From the NCBI GenBank assembly GCA_964574195.1, contig CAZNMO010000067.1, positions 1 to 21,714 on the forward strand: a stretch of DNA of 21,714 nt. Direction: 5' to 3'. Position numbers and translations under genes: made by a program. The notes below the pieces were generated by a model. The model searched no databases. It was not told where the DNA came from and worked only from the letters and a program-made list of their open reading frames with translations. Origin of the DNA: BRH-c25 sp964574195 (lineage in GTDB: Bacteria > Bacillota > Clostridia > Lutisporales > Lutisporaceae). This document shows, in pieces, positions 14,190 through 21,714 of this stretch (positions are counted from its first letter, which is position 1; every line of letters begins with the position of its first letter).

Positions 14190-17100
14190 ATGAAACCCAA
14201 GCAATTAATAGCGTTACTACTTGCAATGATAATCATATTATCCTTAAGTCCAATTGAGTTGCTCGTAAATGTATTTGCAGGGTCATCTCCATACCTGCCG
14301 ATTTACGGCAAAGGTACCTATTCTGACCCTGCCGACTATAGGCAAATATATGCAGCTAAATTTTACGACAATGGAGCCAGAGCTCCAAAAGCATACTTTT
14401 CAGTAATAGACGCATCTGATAATAGCATTATGGTCACAAGTGCTTCTGATAACACAACTGTAAATGTAAAAGAGAATGTACCTGTAGGAAAAACAATAAA
14501 AATAAACAACCTGAGTACTGTTGGTTCCGGAAGTAGTATAGACATGGTAGATTTCCAGATCACAAAGGGAGGTCGCCTTATTGACAAAATACAGAGCAGC
14601 CCAACAGATTTATCAAACTACTCACTTACATTAAGCAGCACCGGTGTATATAACTTCTATTTATGCGTACGGGATGATACCTCAAAGGCCTTTACCGATA
14701 AATGGGGTAACTGGTCATATAACGGGGCACACAGAGCAATAGGACTTAACTATGGCTTAAATGACGAAAAAGAAACGTCAGATACTCCTGAAACAGCAGG
14801 AGGGGATGACTTCTGGGGTTATTGGTATTATACACATGTACAAGTATCAGTAGTATTCGCTCCAGATTTTGATATCAAGTACAAAGGCAATGTGGTCAAT
14901 AATAACAAGGATAATCCTTCTGAAAAAGATACTGTAGACCTACAGCTTATCCTGGAGGACAAAACTGTATTACCTTTTGCTGGTGATACTATTGCTACAA
15001 GGAAGTGGTATTACTGGGACGTAACAAGCCAGTTCAAGGAAATTACTTCAAGTATGACCGGAATAGCAATTAACAACAATGGTAAAGAAGTAATAATAAA
15101 CAACTGTGATGCCAACCTTTCGGGAAGTGACCTTTTAGGGAAAGGATTTAAGCTTGAGGTTATAACTAAGGCTGGTGTAAAAGGGTCAATAAGTAAAAAC
15201 ACGTATTTCGTTAATCCGCCGCCTCCACCACCAATTCCAGGTACAGCAAGCATCTTTGTATACTATATTGACATAACAACAAGACTGCCGGTACACCCGG
15301 CTGATGAAACTACATATAGGGACAAGCCTTATGGTACATATAGCATTGAAGCAAAACCGGCTCCAGCCGGTTACAAGCTGGATGCTTCAACTCCATCCCC
15401 TCAAAGTGTTACTGTGGATGCAGTCAATAACTTCAAAAAGGTAACTTTCTACTATTCGTCCACGTCTGGCGGGAGCTCAGGCAAACTCCCTACTGCAGTC
15501 ATAACAGGCCTTGCTCAAAAAATGGCAGGTGAAAGCATCACCTTTTCAGGTAGCAGCTCCTTTGACCCCGACGGTACAATAGTGGACTACATATGGAATA
15601 TCTCAGGCTCCAATCATATATATACCGAGCCGAGCAAGAGATCAACGAGGGTATGGTATCCGACTCCTGGAGAATATGATCTTGACTTAACGGTAGTGGA
15701 TAATGATGGCTTGACCGGAGACTGCATGACAAGCATAAAGATAACGCCTCCAGTACCCACTGCTTCCATAGATTTCACAGGTAAGCAGAAGGAAAACAGG
15801 AAAGTAATTGTTAATGGGAGTAACAGCTATAGCCCTGCATATTATCCGATAAATAAGTATTCATGGTCAATGACAAATGGGGCTGATTCCAGATATATTG
15901 GTGCTTTTGGCAGTGATGTCAGTAAGGAAATGCTATTCAAGAAGGGACAGCAGTATAGCTTTACATTGAAAGTAGACAACACATTTGGGTTATCAGATAC
16001 AGAAACAAAAGTACTTGCAATAACTCCAGATTTAGCTCCTGTTGCGGATTTTGATTTAGGCGGCAGTTCAAGCAGCATAGCAAAGGTTGTTAGAAACCCA
16101 CAGGACAGCAACTATGCAACAATCAATGCGACCAATCTTTCAAGGTCTGTCGATGGTGATCCCATTAAGAAAACGGCACTCTTTTATGCTTATGATAGCA
16201 ATAATGACAGCAACTTTGACAATGAAATATGGTATTACAGTATTGACGGATCAAATTGGATAGCTTCGGGGCTTGCTTATTCGCAGTTGGATTCTCTCGA
16301 CCTATATAATCTGGATGGTGCAGCTAACCTAAGCAACTTCGTTTTAAAAACCCAGAAGGTGGGCAAATACAAGTTTGAAGCAAAAACCATTGAAGATATC
16401 CCTACTGAGGATACTATCCCACAATTTCTGACTCCGCAGGATTATAAAAGCAGTATGACTATAACATCAAAGCCCATAAACTCAAAGATTGTTGAAGTAA
16501 TAAATACAGCTCCTACAGTAAGCTTTGAAATAAGGAAGAAGAAGCCCCTTGATCTTATTATTGTTACTGATTACTCAGGGACAAAACTATCTCAGCTTCA
16601 ATCTGAGATAACTGTAATGGAAACAAAGCTGAGAGCATTGAATATTGATACAAAGGTTAGCATAATCACAAACAAAGTGCCAGTAGCAACTCAGACGGCG
16701 GCAAAATATGAATATTACAGAGATTTGCACTTCATAAGGCATATTATGGAGGCAGAAGGAACCAACTATTCATGCTACCCCCCAGGAGAGTTTAGAGATG
16801 AAGGCTTCAGACTGGAAACGATACAGGACTATGAAAAGCCTGCCAGCGAGATTCCTGTTAATGTACAATTCGGAGGGTCTTATCAATATATAGGAACTTA
16901 CGGTACAATGTACGGAAGAAGTTATGGATCTACCTACAGGATTTATCACTCTGCGGGTTATTATGATTTAGGGGTAACTATATGGTATAATGACACTTCT
17001 GGATATTATCGCTGGTATAAGGATTGGCACATTGAACAGGTTTATGCTGATCCTTCGTTTAAAAAGGGTTATTTTATACGTACGGATACCTTCACTGTGA

Positions 17101-20100
17101 ACAACATGGATGTAAACGGTATAAAAAACATATCACTCAGGGAAAACAGCGATAGGTATGTTATGCTGCTTTCTGACGGTAAAACCAAGGACTATTCAAA
17201 ATCATTCGGGGAAACATTTTCATTGGGGAATCTGACTCAGGAGCTGAAGGACTATATCAAAAATAACAATATGAAGATTTACTCTGTACTTGATACAAAA
17301 ACGATGAACAGTACGCTTCTCAACGAAATTATTGTTGATGTGGATGGTGCAGCTGGTATGTCAATGCAGCGCACAGCAGCAGGGGACGTATGGATAAGAA
17401 ACATGAGCGGGAAGGTATACAAAATAGATGAAAGTGTACTAGGTAAAGTTAAAACAGTAATGAAGCCAAACCTTGTTGTGTTTGAGAGCGGTGTGGTCAA
17501 ATACTTTGACGGAGAAACTATAAAGCCGTTCCCGATTTCCAATGTGACGGCTACTCATGATTATATGTATAATTCATTACTGGTTGCCAGCGGAGGCACC
17601 TTTTATGTCCTTGATCCAACTACACTTTTTATTAGAGAGACCCATTCGGGCTTTGAAACAATTACTGGATTTAGTAGTTGGGAAGAAGCTGGCGATCTAT
17701 CCTTAGCAGGTGTACTTGTATTAACTACAGGACAAGCATATAGACTGGTTGATACTAATATAAATAGAGACACTGACGGATTATTCGGAACTTATAGAGA
17801 ACCAATGCTGAGCGGACAGTCAATAAAAGAAACGTATTCCATGAGATATGTGGTTAGTTACTATCTTACTCGTACAGGCTCCTTATACAGGCGTTATTGG
17901 GATGGTGCCACATCCAACTACAAGCTTGAGCTTGTGGATACAAATGTTGCGAAGACAAGCTTTACTAGCGGGTCATATAATGGCAGTAATTGTTTTGATA
18001 TGATCTACTTAAAGGCAGACGGGACAATCAGGGAAGACTATCCCGTAGTCGTCGGTCAACACAAGAAGAGGGATGGTGATGATGTTTACTGGGTCAATAC
18101 TTACGGAAACACAGGCTTTAAAAGTATCACATCCCCTGTAAAGTTCAATGATATTGTTTCGTTGCGAATGTCTGGCTATGGTGTAGGCAGCGATAACAAG
18201 CTTTACAAAATGGTAAGCGGAGTTCCTACTTTGGAATACAACGATATTAAAGGTATTGAAAAGGCTAGTCAGGATTATGTTTTTTTCAGGTTGGCGAATG
18301 GGAACCTTTATTCCAAGAGACATTCAGTTGATGGTTGGGGAACGCCGACTATTGAAAGCAAGGTATACACTAATGTTGATAAAGTTGCCATTGCCGGCAG
18401 GCAGGTGAGCGGTGCTGCTCTTGATGAGCCATTGTTGTTATATAATAATGGTACTACGAATATAAACGTTATGCCTGTGAATATTACACTTATTAATCCG
18501 GCAACCGTCTATATGACAGTAAACAAATTTATTTCTGGCAGCCCATATAACAAAGCTTTTGGGGCTGGTCAATATGCACAGGCACTTAATGATATCGCAG
18601 GTTCATATTTGGCAGATCCTAGCTATTCAACAAATTACATACTTGTGAACGATGAAGTTGAAGTCAAGACATACTACAGTGATTATGAGAATGACCCGAA
18701 GTATAAGGAATACTGGACATACAAGCATGACCAATTCCATTTTGAGATTCCAATGGGCTTAGCCTCTTTTCATGGGAAGACAGTTAATGTTCCAATAACT
18801 AAGTTTGATAAAACCGGCAAGTATGCAATAGACCTGAAAATCAAGGATAATCCTCAAAATCAGGATGCTTTTAATGACTATAGGCTATCGAATGTTGGTA
18901 TTGTAAGCCTAAACTTGTTTGTACATCGTAAACCTGTGGCATTACTAAAGATTAGTATTTCCCCTAATGGGGGTAAATGGCATGTACAAGCTTCAGATGC
19001 AGGAAGCTACGACCTAGATCATATAAGTGCGGCGAATAAGGGGATAACCGCTTCCGAATGGGCATGGAAAGAACAATATGAAGTTGGCTGGCATAACGAA
19101 AGAATGAATAAAACTGATTGTGATGCTGCAAAGGTATACTCTGTCAGATACAGAGTACGGGATATTGAAGGGGTATGGAGCGACTATAATACCATAGAAA
19201 TTGACAATGATAATCCTCCTGTTGCGCTATTCACTATAGACAAGAATCCATTGCCGATAAATGAATATGCAAGGATAAAGGATCAATCATACACACAGAG
19301 TTTTTCAACTATTACTAGCTGGCATTGGAAAATAAAAAAGCTGAATGAAGATGGCAGTACACCTTTCGTGAATATTCAGAACAGTATTTTTCCCCACAGC
19401 AATAAGGGAACGGGGGGCTATGATGAAAATGTAAAAACAGACTTCTCCGATACCGGAACCGGTACCTATCGGTTATACCTGAGAGTAAAAGACAGCAATG
19501 GTCTTTGGAGTGACGGAGGAACTGACGGCAGCTTTAGCCTTGATGATTTTTATTGCCAGGACCTTGTTGTTCAGGAGAGCTTCAAAATTAGCAATTTTAG
19601 AGTAGTACAGGTAAAGGACCTGCACCTGGAAAGCTTCTATTACAACCGCTCCACTGGGCAATATGATGATATTGCTATGGGTGTCAATGAAATGGCCATT
19701 GACTGGAATAATTTCAGCGGAATGCTTCAAGGACTTACAAAGGGGTATTCCTTCCAGTTTGAGCTTGACACGGTCAATTTCAACGGAGCTAGCGACCAAA
19801 TCGTTATTACACCGCACTTTTATACCTGTAGCGCCTCGGGGCGTGATGCTGAGGAGCGGGAGCTATACTGGGAAAACAGCGATCATGAGATTTTTAAAGC
19901 CGGAGAAGGAGCACATCAGGCCTGGGCGGAGATTGCCCTTGGAATGGATGATCGTACTATAGGAGATGAAGGCAAAGCAACCTGGAGAGGCTCCTACCTT
20001 ATACCCGGGACAGCATGGGCGGTGCCTAAGGGTACAACCATGGAAAATGCGGTGTACAAAAGGATAGACAAAGACATAATTGTGAGCTTTGAGATTAAGG

Positions 20101-20258
20101 GCTACAGGGATGGGGAGCTGAAATTCGATTACAATCTCGAGCAGTGGCCTTTGGAGAGGGAGAACAGTAAATGGCAATATGAAATCGGCGACGTGATAAG
20201 GTATGACCACACCAAGTGCAACCTGGATGACAACAAAGTGATACTAAACAGACCTTAG
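14190..20258 (+). CDS. Giant secreted multidomain surface protein (PKD, MucBP-like, vWA-like, propeller-like)
   Basis: A 2022-residue exported protein with an N-terminal signal peptide (MKPKQLIALLLAMIIILSLS...VFA). In order there are: a beta-rich N-terminal region (about 30-343); a PPPPPPIP hinge; a MucBP-like module (350-428); PKD domains at about 434-521 (SSSFDPDGTIVDYIW...PGEYDLDLTVVDNDG) and 523-614; a third PKD-like region; a vWA-like fold (785-1045) with DLIIVTDYSG as a MIDAS-like strand and YVMLLSDGK later, split by a Tyr/Gly-rich insertion; repeated propeller-like strands (1055-1430); two further PKD-like domains (1581-1672, 1676-1775); and a novel C-terminal domain. It has no LPXTG motif, SLH domain or C-terminal membrane helix. 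The ATG at 14190 is 6 bases after GAGGTG; the GTG at 14181 lies within that site. The role is unknown; adhesion or matrix binding is plausible. Confidence 0.85.
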   Translation: MKPKQLIALLLAMIIILSLSPIELLVNVFAGSSPYLPIYGKGTYSDPADYRQIYAAKFYDNGARAPKAYFSVIDASDNSIMVTSASDNTTVNVKENVPVGKTIKINNLSTVGSGSSIDMVDFQITKGGRLIDKIQSSPTDLSNYSLTLSSTGVYNFYLCVRDDTSKAFTDKWGNWSYNGAHRAIGLNYGLNDEKETSDTPETAGGDDFWGYWYYTHVQVSVVFAPDFDIKYKGNVVNNNKDNPSEKDTVDLQLILEDKTVLPFAGDTIATRKWYYWDVTSQFKEITSSMTGIAINNNGKEVIINNCDANLSGSDLLGKGFKLEVITKAGVKGSISKNTYFVNPPPPPPIPGTASIFVYYIDITTRLPVHPADETTYRDKPYGTYSIEAKPAPAGYKLDASTPSPQSVTVDAVNNFKKVTFYYSSTSGGSSGKLPTAVITGLAQKMAGESITFSGSSSFDPDGTIVDYIWNISGSNHIYTEPSKRSTRVWYPTPGEYDLDLTVVDNDGLTGDCMTSIKITPPVPTASIDFTGKQKENRKVIVNGSNSYSPAYYPINKYSWSMTNGADSRYIGAFGSDVSKEMLFKKGQQYSFTLKVDNTFGLSDTETKVLAITPDLAPVADFDLGGSSSSIAKVVRNPQDSNYATINATNLSRSVDGDPIKKTALFYAYDSNNDSNFDNEIWYYSIDGSNWIASGLAYSQLDSLDLYNLDGAANLSNFVLKTQKVGKYKFEAKTIEDIPTEDTIPQFLTPQDYKSSMTITSKPINSKIVEVINTAPTVSFEIRKKKPLDLIIVTDYSGTKLSQLQSEITVMETKLRALNIDTKVSIITNKVPVATQTAAKYEYYRDLHFIRHIMEAEGTNYSCYPPGEFRDEGFRLETIQDYEKPASEIPVNVQFGGSYQYIGTYGTMYGRSYGSTYRIYHSAGYYDLGVTIWYNDTSGYYRWYKDWHIEQVYADPSFKKGYFIRTDTFTVNNMDVNGIKNISLRENSDRYVMLLSDGKTKDYSKSFGETFSLGNLTQELKDYIKNNNMKIYSVLDTKTMNSTLLNEIIVDVDGAAGMSMQRTAAGDVWIRNMSGKVYKIDESVLGKVKTVMKPNLVVFESGVVKYFDGETIKPFPISNVTATHDYMYNSLLVASGGTFYVLDPTTLFIRETHSGFETITGFSSWEEAGDLSLAGVLVLTTGQAYRLVDTNINRDTDGLFGTYREPMLSGQSIKETYSMRYVVSYYLTRTGSLYRRYWDGATSNYKLELVDTNVAKTSFTSGSYNGSNCFDMIYLKADGTIREDYPVVVGQHKKRDGDDVYWVNTYGNTGFKSITSPVKFNDIVSLRMSGYGVGSDNKLYKMVSGVPTLEYNDIKGIEKASQDYVFFRLANGNLYSKRHSVDGWGTPTIESKVYTNVDKVAIAGRQVSGAALDEPLLLYNNGTTNINVMPVNITLINPATVYMTVNKFISGSPYNKAFGAGQYAQALNDIAGSYLADPSYSTNYILVNDEVEVKTYYSDYENDPKYKEYWTYKHDQFHFEIPMGLASFHGKTVNVPITKFDKTGKYAIDLKIKDNPQNQDAFNDYRLSNVGIVSLNLFVHRKPVALLKISISPNGGKWHVQASDAGSYDLDHISAANKGITASEWAWKEQYEVGWHNERMNKTDCDAAKVYSVRYRVRDIEGVWSDYNTIEIDNDNPPVALFTIDKNPLPINEYARIKDQSYTQSFSTITSWHWKIKKLNEDGSTPFVNIQNSIFPHSNKGTGGYDENVKTDFSDTGTGTYRLYLRVKDSNGLWSDGGTDGSFSLDDFYCQDLVVQESFKISNFRVVQVKDLHLESFYYNRSTGQYDDIAMGVNEMAIDWNNFSGMLQGLTKGYSFQFELDTVNFNGASDQIVITPHFYTCSASGRDAEERELYWENSDHEIFKAGEGAHQAWAEIALGMDDRTIGDEGKATWRGSYLIPGTAWAVPKGTTMENAVYKRIDKDIIVSFEIKGYRDGELKFDYNLEQWPLERENSKWQYEIGDVIRYDHTKCNLDDNKVILNRP

Positions 20259-20262
20259 AAAA

Positions 20263-20303
20263 AAGGTGCGTGTAACACTTTCTGACCGTGTTATGCGCAC
20301 CTT
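20263..20303. terminator. Bidirectional terminator between convergent surface genes
   Basis: AAGGTGCGTGTAACAC (20263-20278) pairs with GTGTTATGCGCACCTT (20288-20303) through 16 positions, with two G-T wobbles and a 9-base loop. A-rich sequence on the left and a TTATTTATA stretch on the right serve both strands. The stop codon of the minus-strand gene (20302-20304) overlaps the stem end, so the two convergent genes are packed against one terminator. Confidence 0.85.
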
Positions 20304-21492
20304 ATTTATAATCTTCTCCTCCGGAGCCTGATCCGGGGCTCTGGGATATAGGCATCGGGTTAACCGTGATGTATGAAACGTGAGGCTCGCTGGCAGCACC
20401 CTTGGAATCCGATACTACAAGACGTATCTCGTATTTTCCTACTTCTGGGAATATATAGGTCATATTCTGACTGGGAGAATTGTGCAAAGGCTTGCTGTCT
20501 CTGGATACTACCCATAAATAGGAATTTATGACATCGCCTGCGTCAGGGTCTGAGGCTTGACTTGTAAAAACTATCATTTCTCCCGGAATAGCCTGATCCC
20601 TGCTGGCTGTAAATGCTGCTACGGGCTTAGTGTTTGGTATTTCATCCTGGCCATTTTTCGATGCGGGCATACCGAAATCCTTAAGAGTGTACCATGCGCC
20701 GCCTGCCACAAGCAGCAGCAGCGCCAGCATGGCGATCCGCCTTATGGGTGTCAGCTTGCGTTTTGTCTTAGCTTTCTGGTAATTGCGTACTATCTGGCTT
20801 TCTACCGAGCCGGAGCCCATGAAAACCGAATAAATCAGAAGAGATCTGAAGTCATTGTATATTCTTGCAATGGAATCATATTTTCCCTCCAGACAAGCAC
20901 TTATGATGGGGAATAGCGCCGGAGGCATATTATCCTTGGAATAATTCAGGTCGGTAGTGACCGTATTGGAAAAAATAGCACACAGTATTTCTCCTACTCT
21001 CCTACAAACATCACTGCCGGTCATTGAGATCATATCCGCAGTAAGCTTGAAATTGCAATTGAAACAGATATTCCTTTTACCCGTGACAAAAAGATTGTCA
21101 GTATCACAAAGTGAGTATACAATGAATGGGCTGAGTTTTTCAATATCGATGAGTTGGGTAAGTAAGCTTTCGGTAAGATACATCTTTTCCGTAAGCCTGA
21201 GGTTGTTAGCGGACAGGAAGTATTCCAGATCGGGCCCTGGGCAGATATTGCAGACGACATAGAAACAGAAATCCTCGTAGAAGGTTTCTACTATATTCCT
21301 GATATAACTGCATTTCTCCTTCGAGAAGTTGTCCTTCATGCTGTATATGGTATCGGCATTCCTAAACTCGTTGACGATATAATTGCCGGTGCCCTCGGTA
21401 CCTGCCTTTTTTGCTGAATATACAGATTGTATTTCGTTTGAGAACAAGGTATCGAGTATTTCGTACTTTTCTGCAATAACACGATTGTCCAT
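20302..21492 (-). CDS. Membrane pseudokinase with extracellular PKD domain
   Basis: A 396-residue protein. Residues 8-225 follow the layout of a bacterial Ser/Thr protein kinase (YEILDTLFSNEIQSVYSAKK...), but every catalytic motif is lost. The beta-3 lysine position is Asn (YIVNEF). The HRD-x-K-x-x-N loop is YSLCDTDN, keeping only the final Asn (N133). DFG is replaced by NFK (147-149). A basic stretch (KAKTKRK...IRR) and one transmembrane helix (about 252-270, MLALLLLVAGGAWYTL) follow. Then comes a single PKD domain (289-380, PVAAFTASRDQ...PDAGDVINSYLWV...VGKYEIRLVVSDSKG) and a Ser/Gly tail. The predicted topology is pseudokinase inside, PKD outside. The ATG is preceded by GAGGTGG. It converges with the PKD-rich giant gene. 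A receptor or scaffold role is inferred. Confidence 0.75.
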   Translation of the reverse strand: MDNRVIAEKYEILDTLFSNEIQSVYSAKKAGTEGTGNYIVNEFRNADTIYSMKDNFSKEKCSYIRNIVETFYEDFCFYVVCNICPGPDLEYFLSANNLRLTEKMYLTESLLTQLIDIEKLSPFIVYSLCDTDNLFVTGKRNICFNCNFKLTADMISMTGSDVCRRVGEILCAIFSNTVTTDLNYSKDNMPPALFPIISACLEGKYDSIARIYNDFRSLLIYSVFMGSGSVESQIVRNYQKAKTKRKLTPIRRIAMLALLLLVAGGAWYTLKDFGMPASKNGQDEIPNTKPVAAFTASRDQAIPGEMIVFTSQASDPDAGDVINSYLWVVSRDSKPLHNSPSQNMTYIFPEVGKYEIRLVVSDSKGAASEPHVSYITVNPMPISQSPGSGSGGEDYK

Positions 21493-21581
21493 ACAACCAC
21501 CTCAACCTACAATATTCTACATAAAGCAATATTTTCCTTTTCCAAATAGCAGAATTTTTAAAAATATTTTGTCGCCCCAAG

Positions 21582-21625
21582 CCTTCCACTTGAGGGGAAG
21601 GTGATGCGCAGCACCGGAAGAGGTG
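21582..21625 (+). repeat. Two-hairpin dispersed element, copy D
   Basis: Hairpin 1 is CCTTCCAC/TTGA/GGGGAAGG (21582-21601, one A/G mismatch). Hairpin 2 is GATGC/GCA/GCACC (21603-21615, one A/C mismatch). The tail is GGAAGAGGTG (21616-21625). An ATG at 21631 is 5 bases after GAGGTG but opens only a 10-codon frame (MIMDEKKCTC) that ends in a terminator stem. This copy is the most diverged. The rest of 21493-21581 is A/T-rich and should hold the minus-strand promoter of the pseudokinase gene; no convincing pair of boxes stands out. Confidence 0.7.
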
Positions 21626-21643
21626 TTTGGATGATTATGGACG

Positions 21644-21670
21644 AAAAAAAGTGCACCTGTTAAGGTGCAA
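21644..21670 (-). terminator. Minus-strand terminator of a gene beyond the right edge
   Basis: Read on the minus strand, TTGCACC, loop TTAACA and GGTGCA are followed by C and seven Ts, a typical rho-independent terminator. A minus-strand frame open from the right edge ends with a stop at 21684-21682 (LIAYGDTHNR then stop), so the 3' end of a gene may lie at 21682-21714. That stretch is too short to identify. Confidence 0.7.
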
Positions 21671-21714
21671 TATGAGTGGGGTTAACGATTGTGTGTGTCT
21701 CCATAAGCTATGAG

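Noticed and set aside
1..21714. CRISPR arrays, tRNA or rRNA genes, transposase or integrase genes
   Set aside because: No regularly spaced direct repeats, no cloverleaf-like tRNA sequence with conserved TTCGAAT-type arms, and no transposase-like protein were seen on either strand.

Overview
The window looks like a low-to-moderate GC anaerobic clostridial (Firmicutes) chromosome from a draft or metagenomic assembly; ten Ns interrupt the first gene. The evidence is strong AGGAGG-type ribosome binding sites, hairpin-plus-T terminators, an amino-acid fermentation operon typical of Clostridia, S-layer-homology (SLH) proteins, and several families of short dispersed intergenic repeats. No rRNA, tRNA, CRISPR array or transposase gene was recognised. 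All genes are on the + strand except the last complete one.

Bases 1-4290 hold a metallo-beta-lactamase-fold hydrolase, a PP-loop ATPase with an NFACT-R/DUF814-like C-terminus, a DUF1934 protein, and a PAS/AAA+/Fis-type sigma-54 activator, followed by a strong terminator.

Bases 4294-12115 are the lysine fermentation operon kdd-kamA-kamB-kamC-kamD-kamE. It is preceded by a near-consensus -24/-12 (sigma-54) promoter and a tandem element that could bind the activator encoded just upstream. KamA (lysine 2,3-aminomutase) makes L-beta-lysine, KamDE (B12- and PLP-dependent lysine 5,6-aminomutase) makes 3,5-diaminohexanoate, and Kdd oxidises that to 3-keto-5-aminohexanoate. KamB (P-loop protein) and KamC (MutS-like ATPase) travel with the mutases and may maintain or reactivate them. 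The later enzymes Kce and Kal are not in the window. Catalytic residues of KamA and KamE can be mapped onto the characterised clostridial enzymes. A 12-bp terminator ends the operon.

Bases 12121-13038 are a repeat-rich accessory patch. A perfect-consensus sigma-A promoter drives a short single-stranded-DNA-binding protein (ssb) gene enclosed by a 27-bp inverted repeat (25/27 identical). Two copies of a two-hairpin dispersed element follow; four copies occur in the window.

Bases 13039-21492 form a cell-surface module: a secreted three-SLH protein, a 2022-residue secreted protein with PKD, MucBP-like, vWA-like and propeller-like regions, and, convergent to them across a shared bidirectional terminator, a membrane protein made of a degenerate (catalytically dead) protein kinase fold, one transmembrane helix and an extracellular PKD domain. 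The last part looks like an uncharacterised surface sensing or adhesion system and is the most novel gene content here. The right edge carries another copy of the two-hairpin element and a minus-strand terminator belonging to a gene beyond the window.
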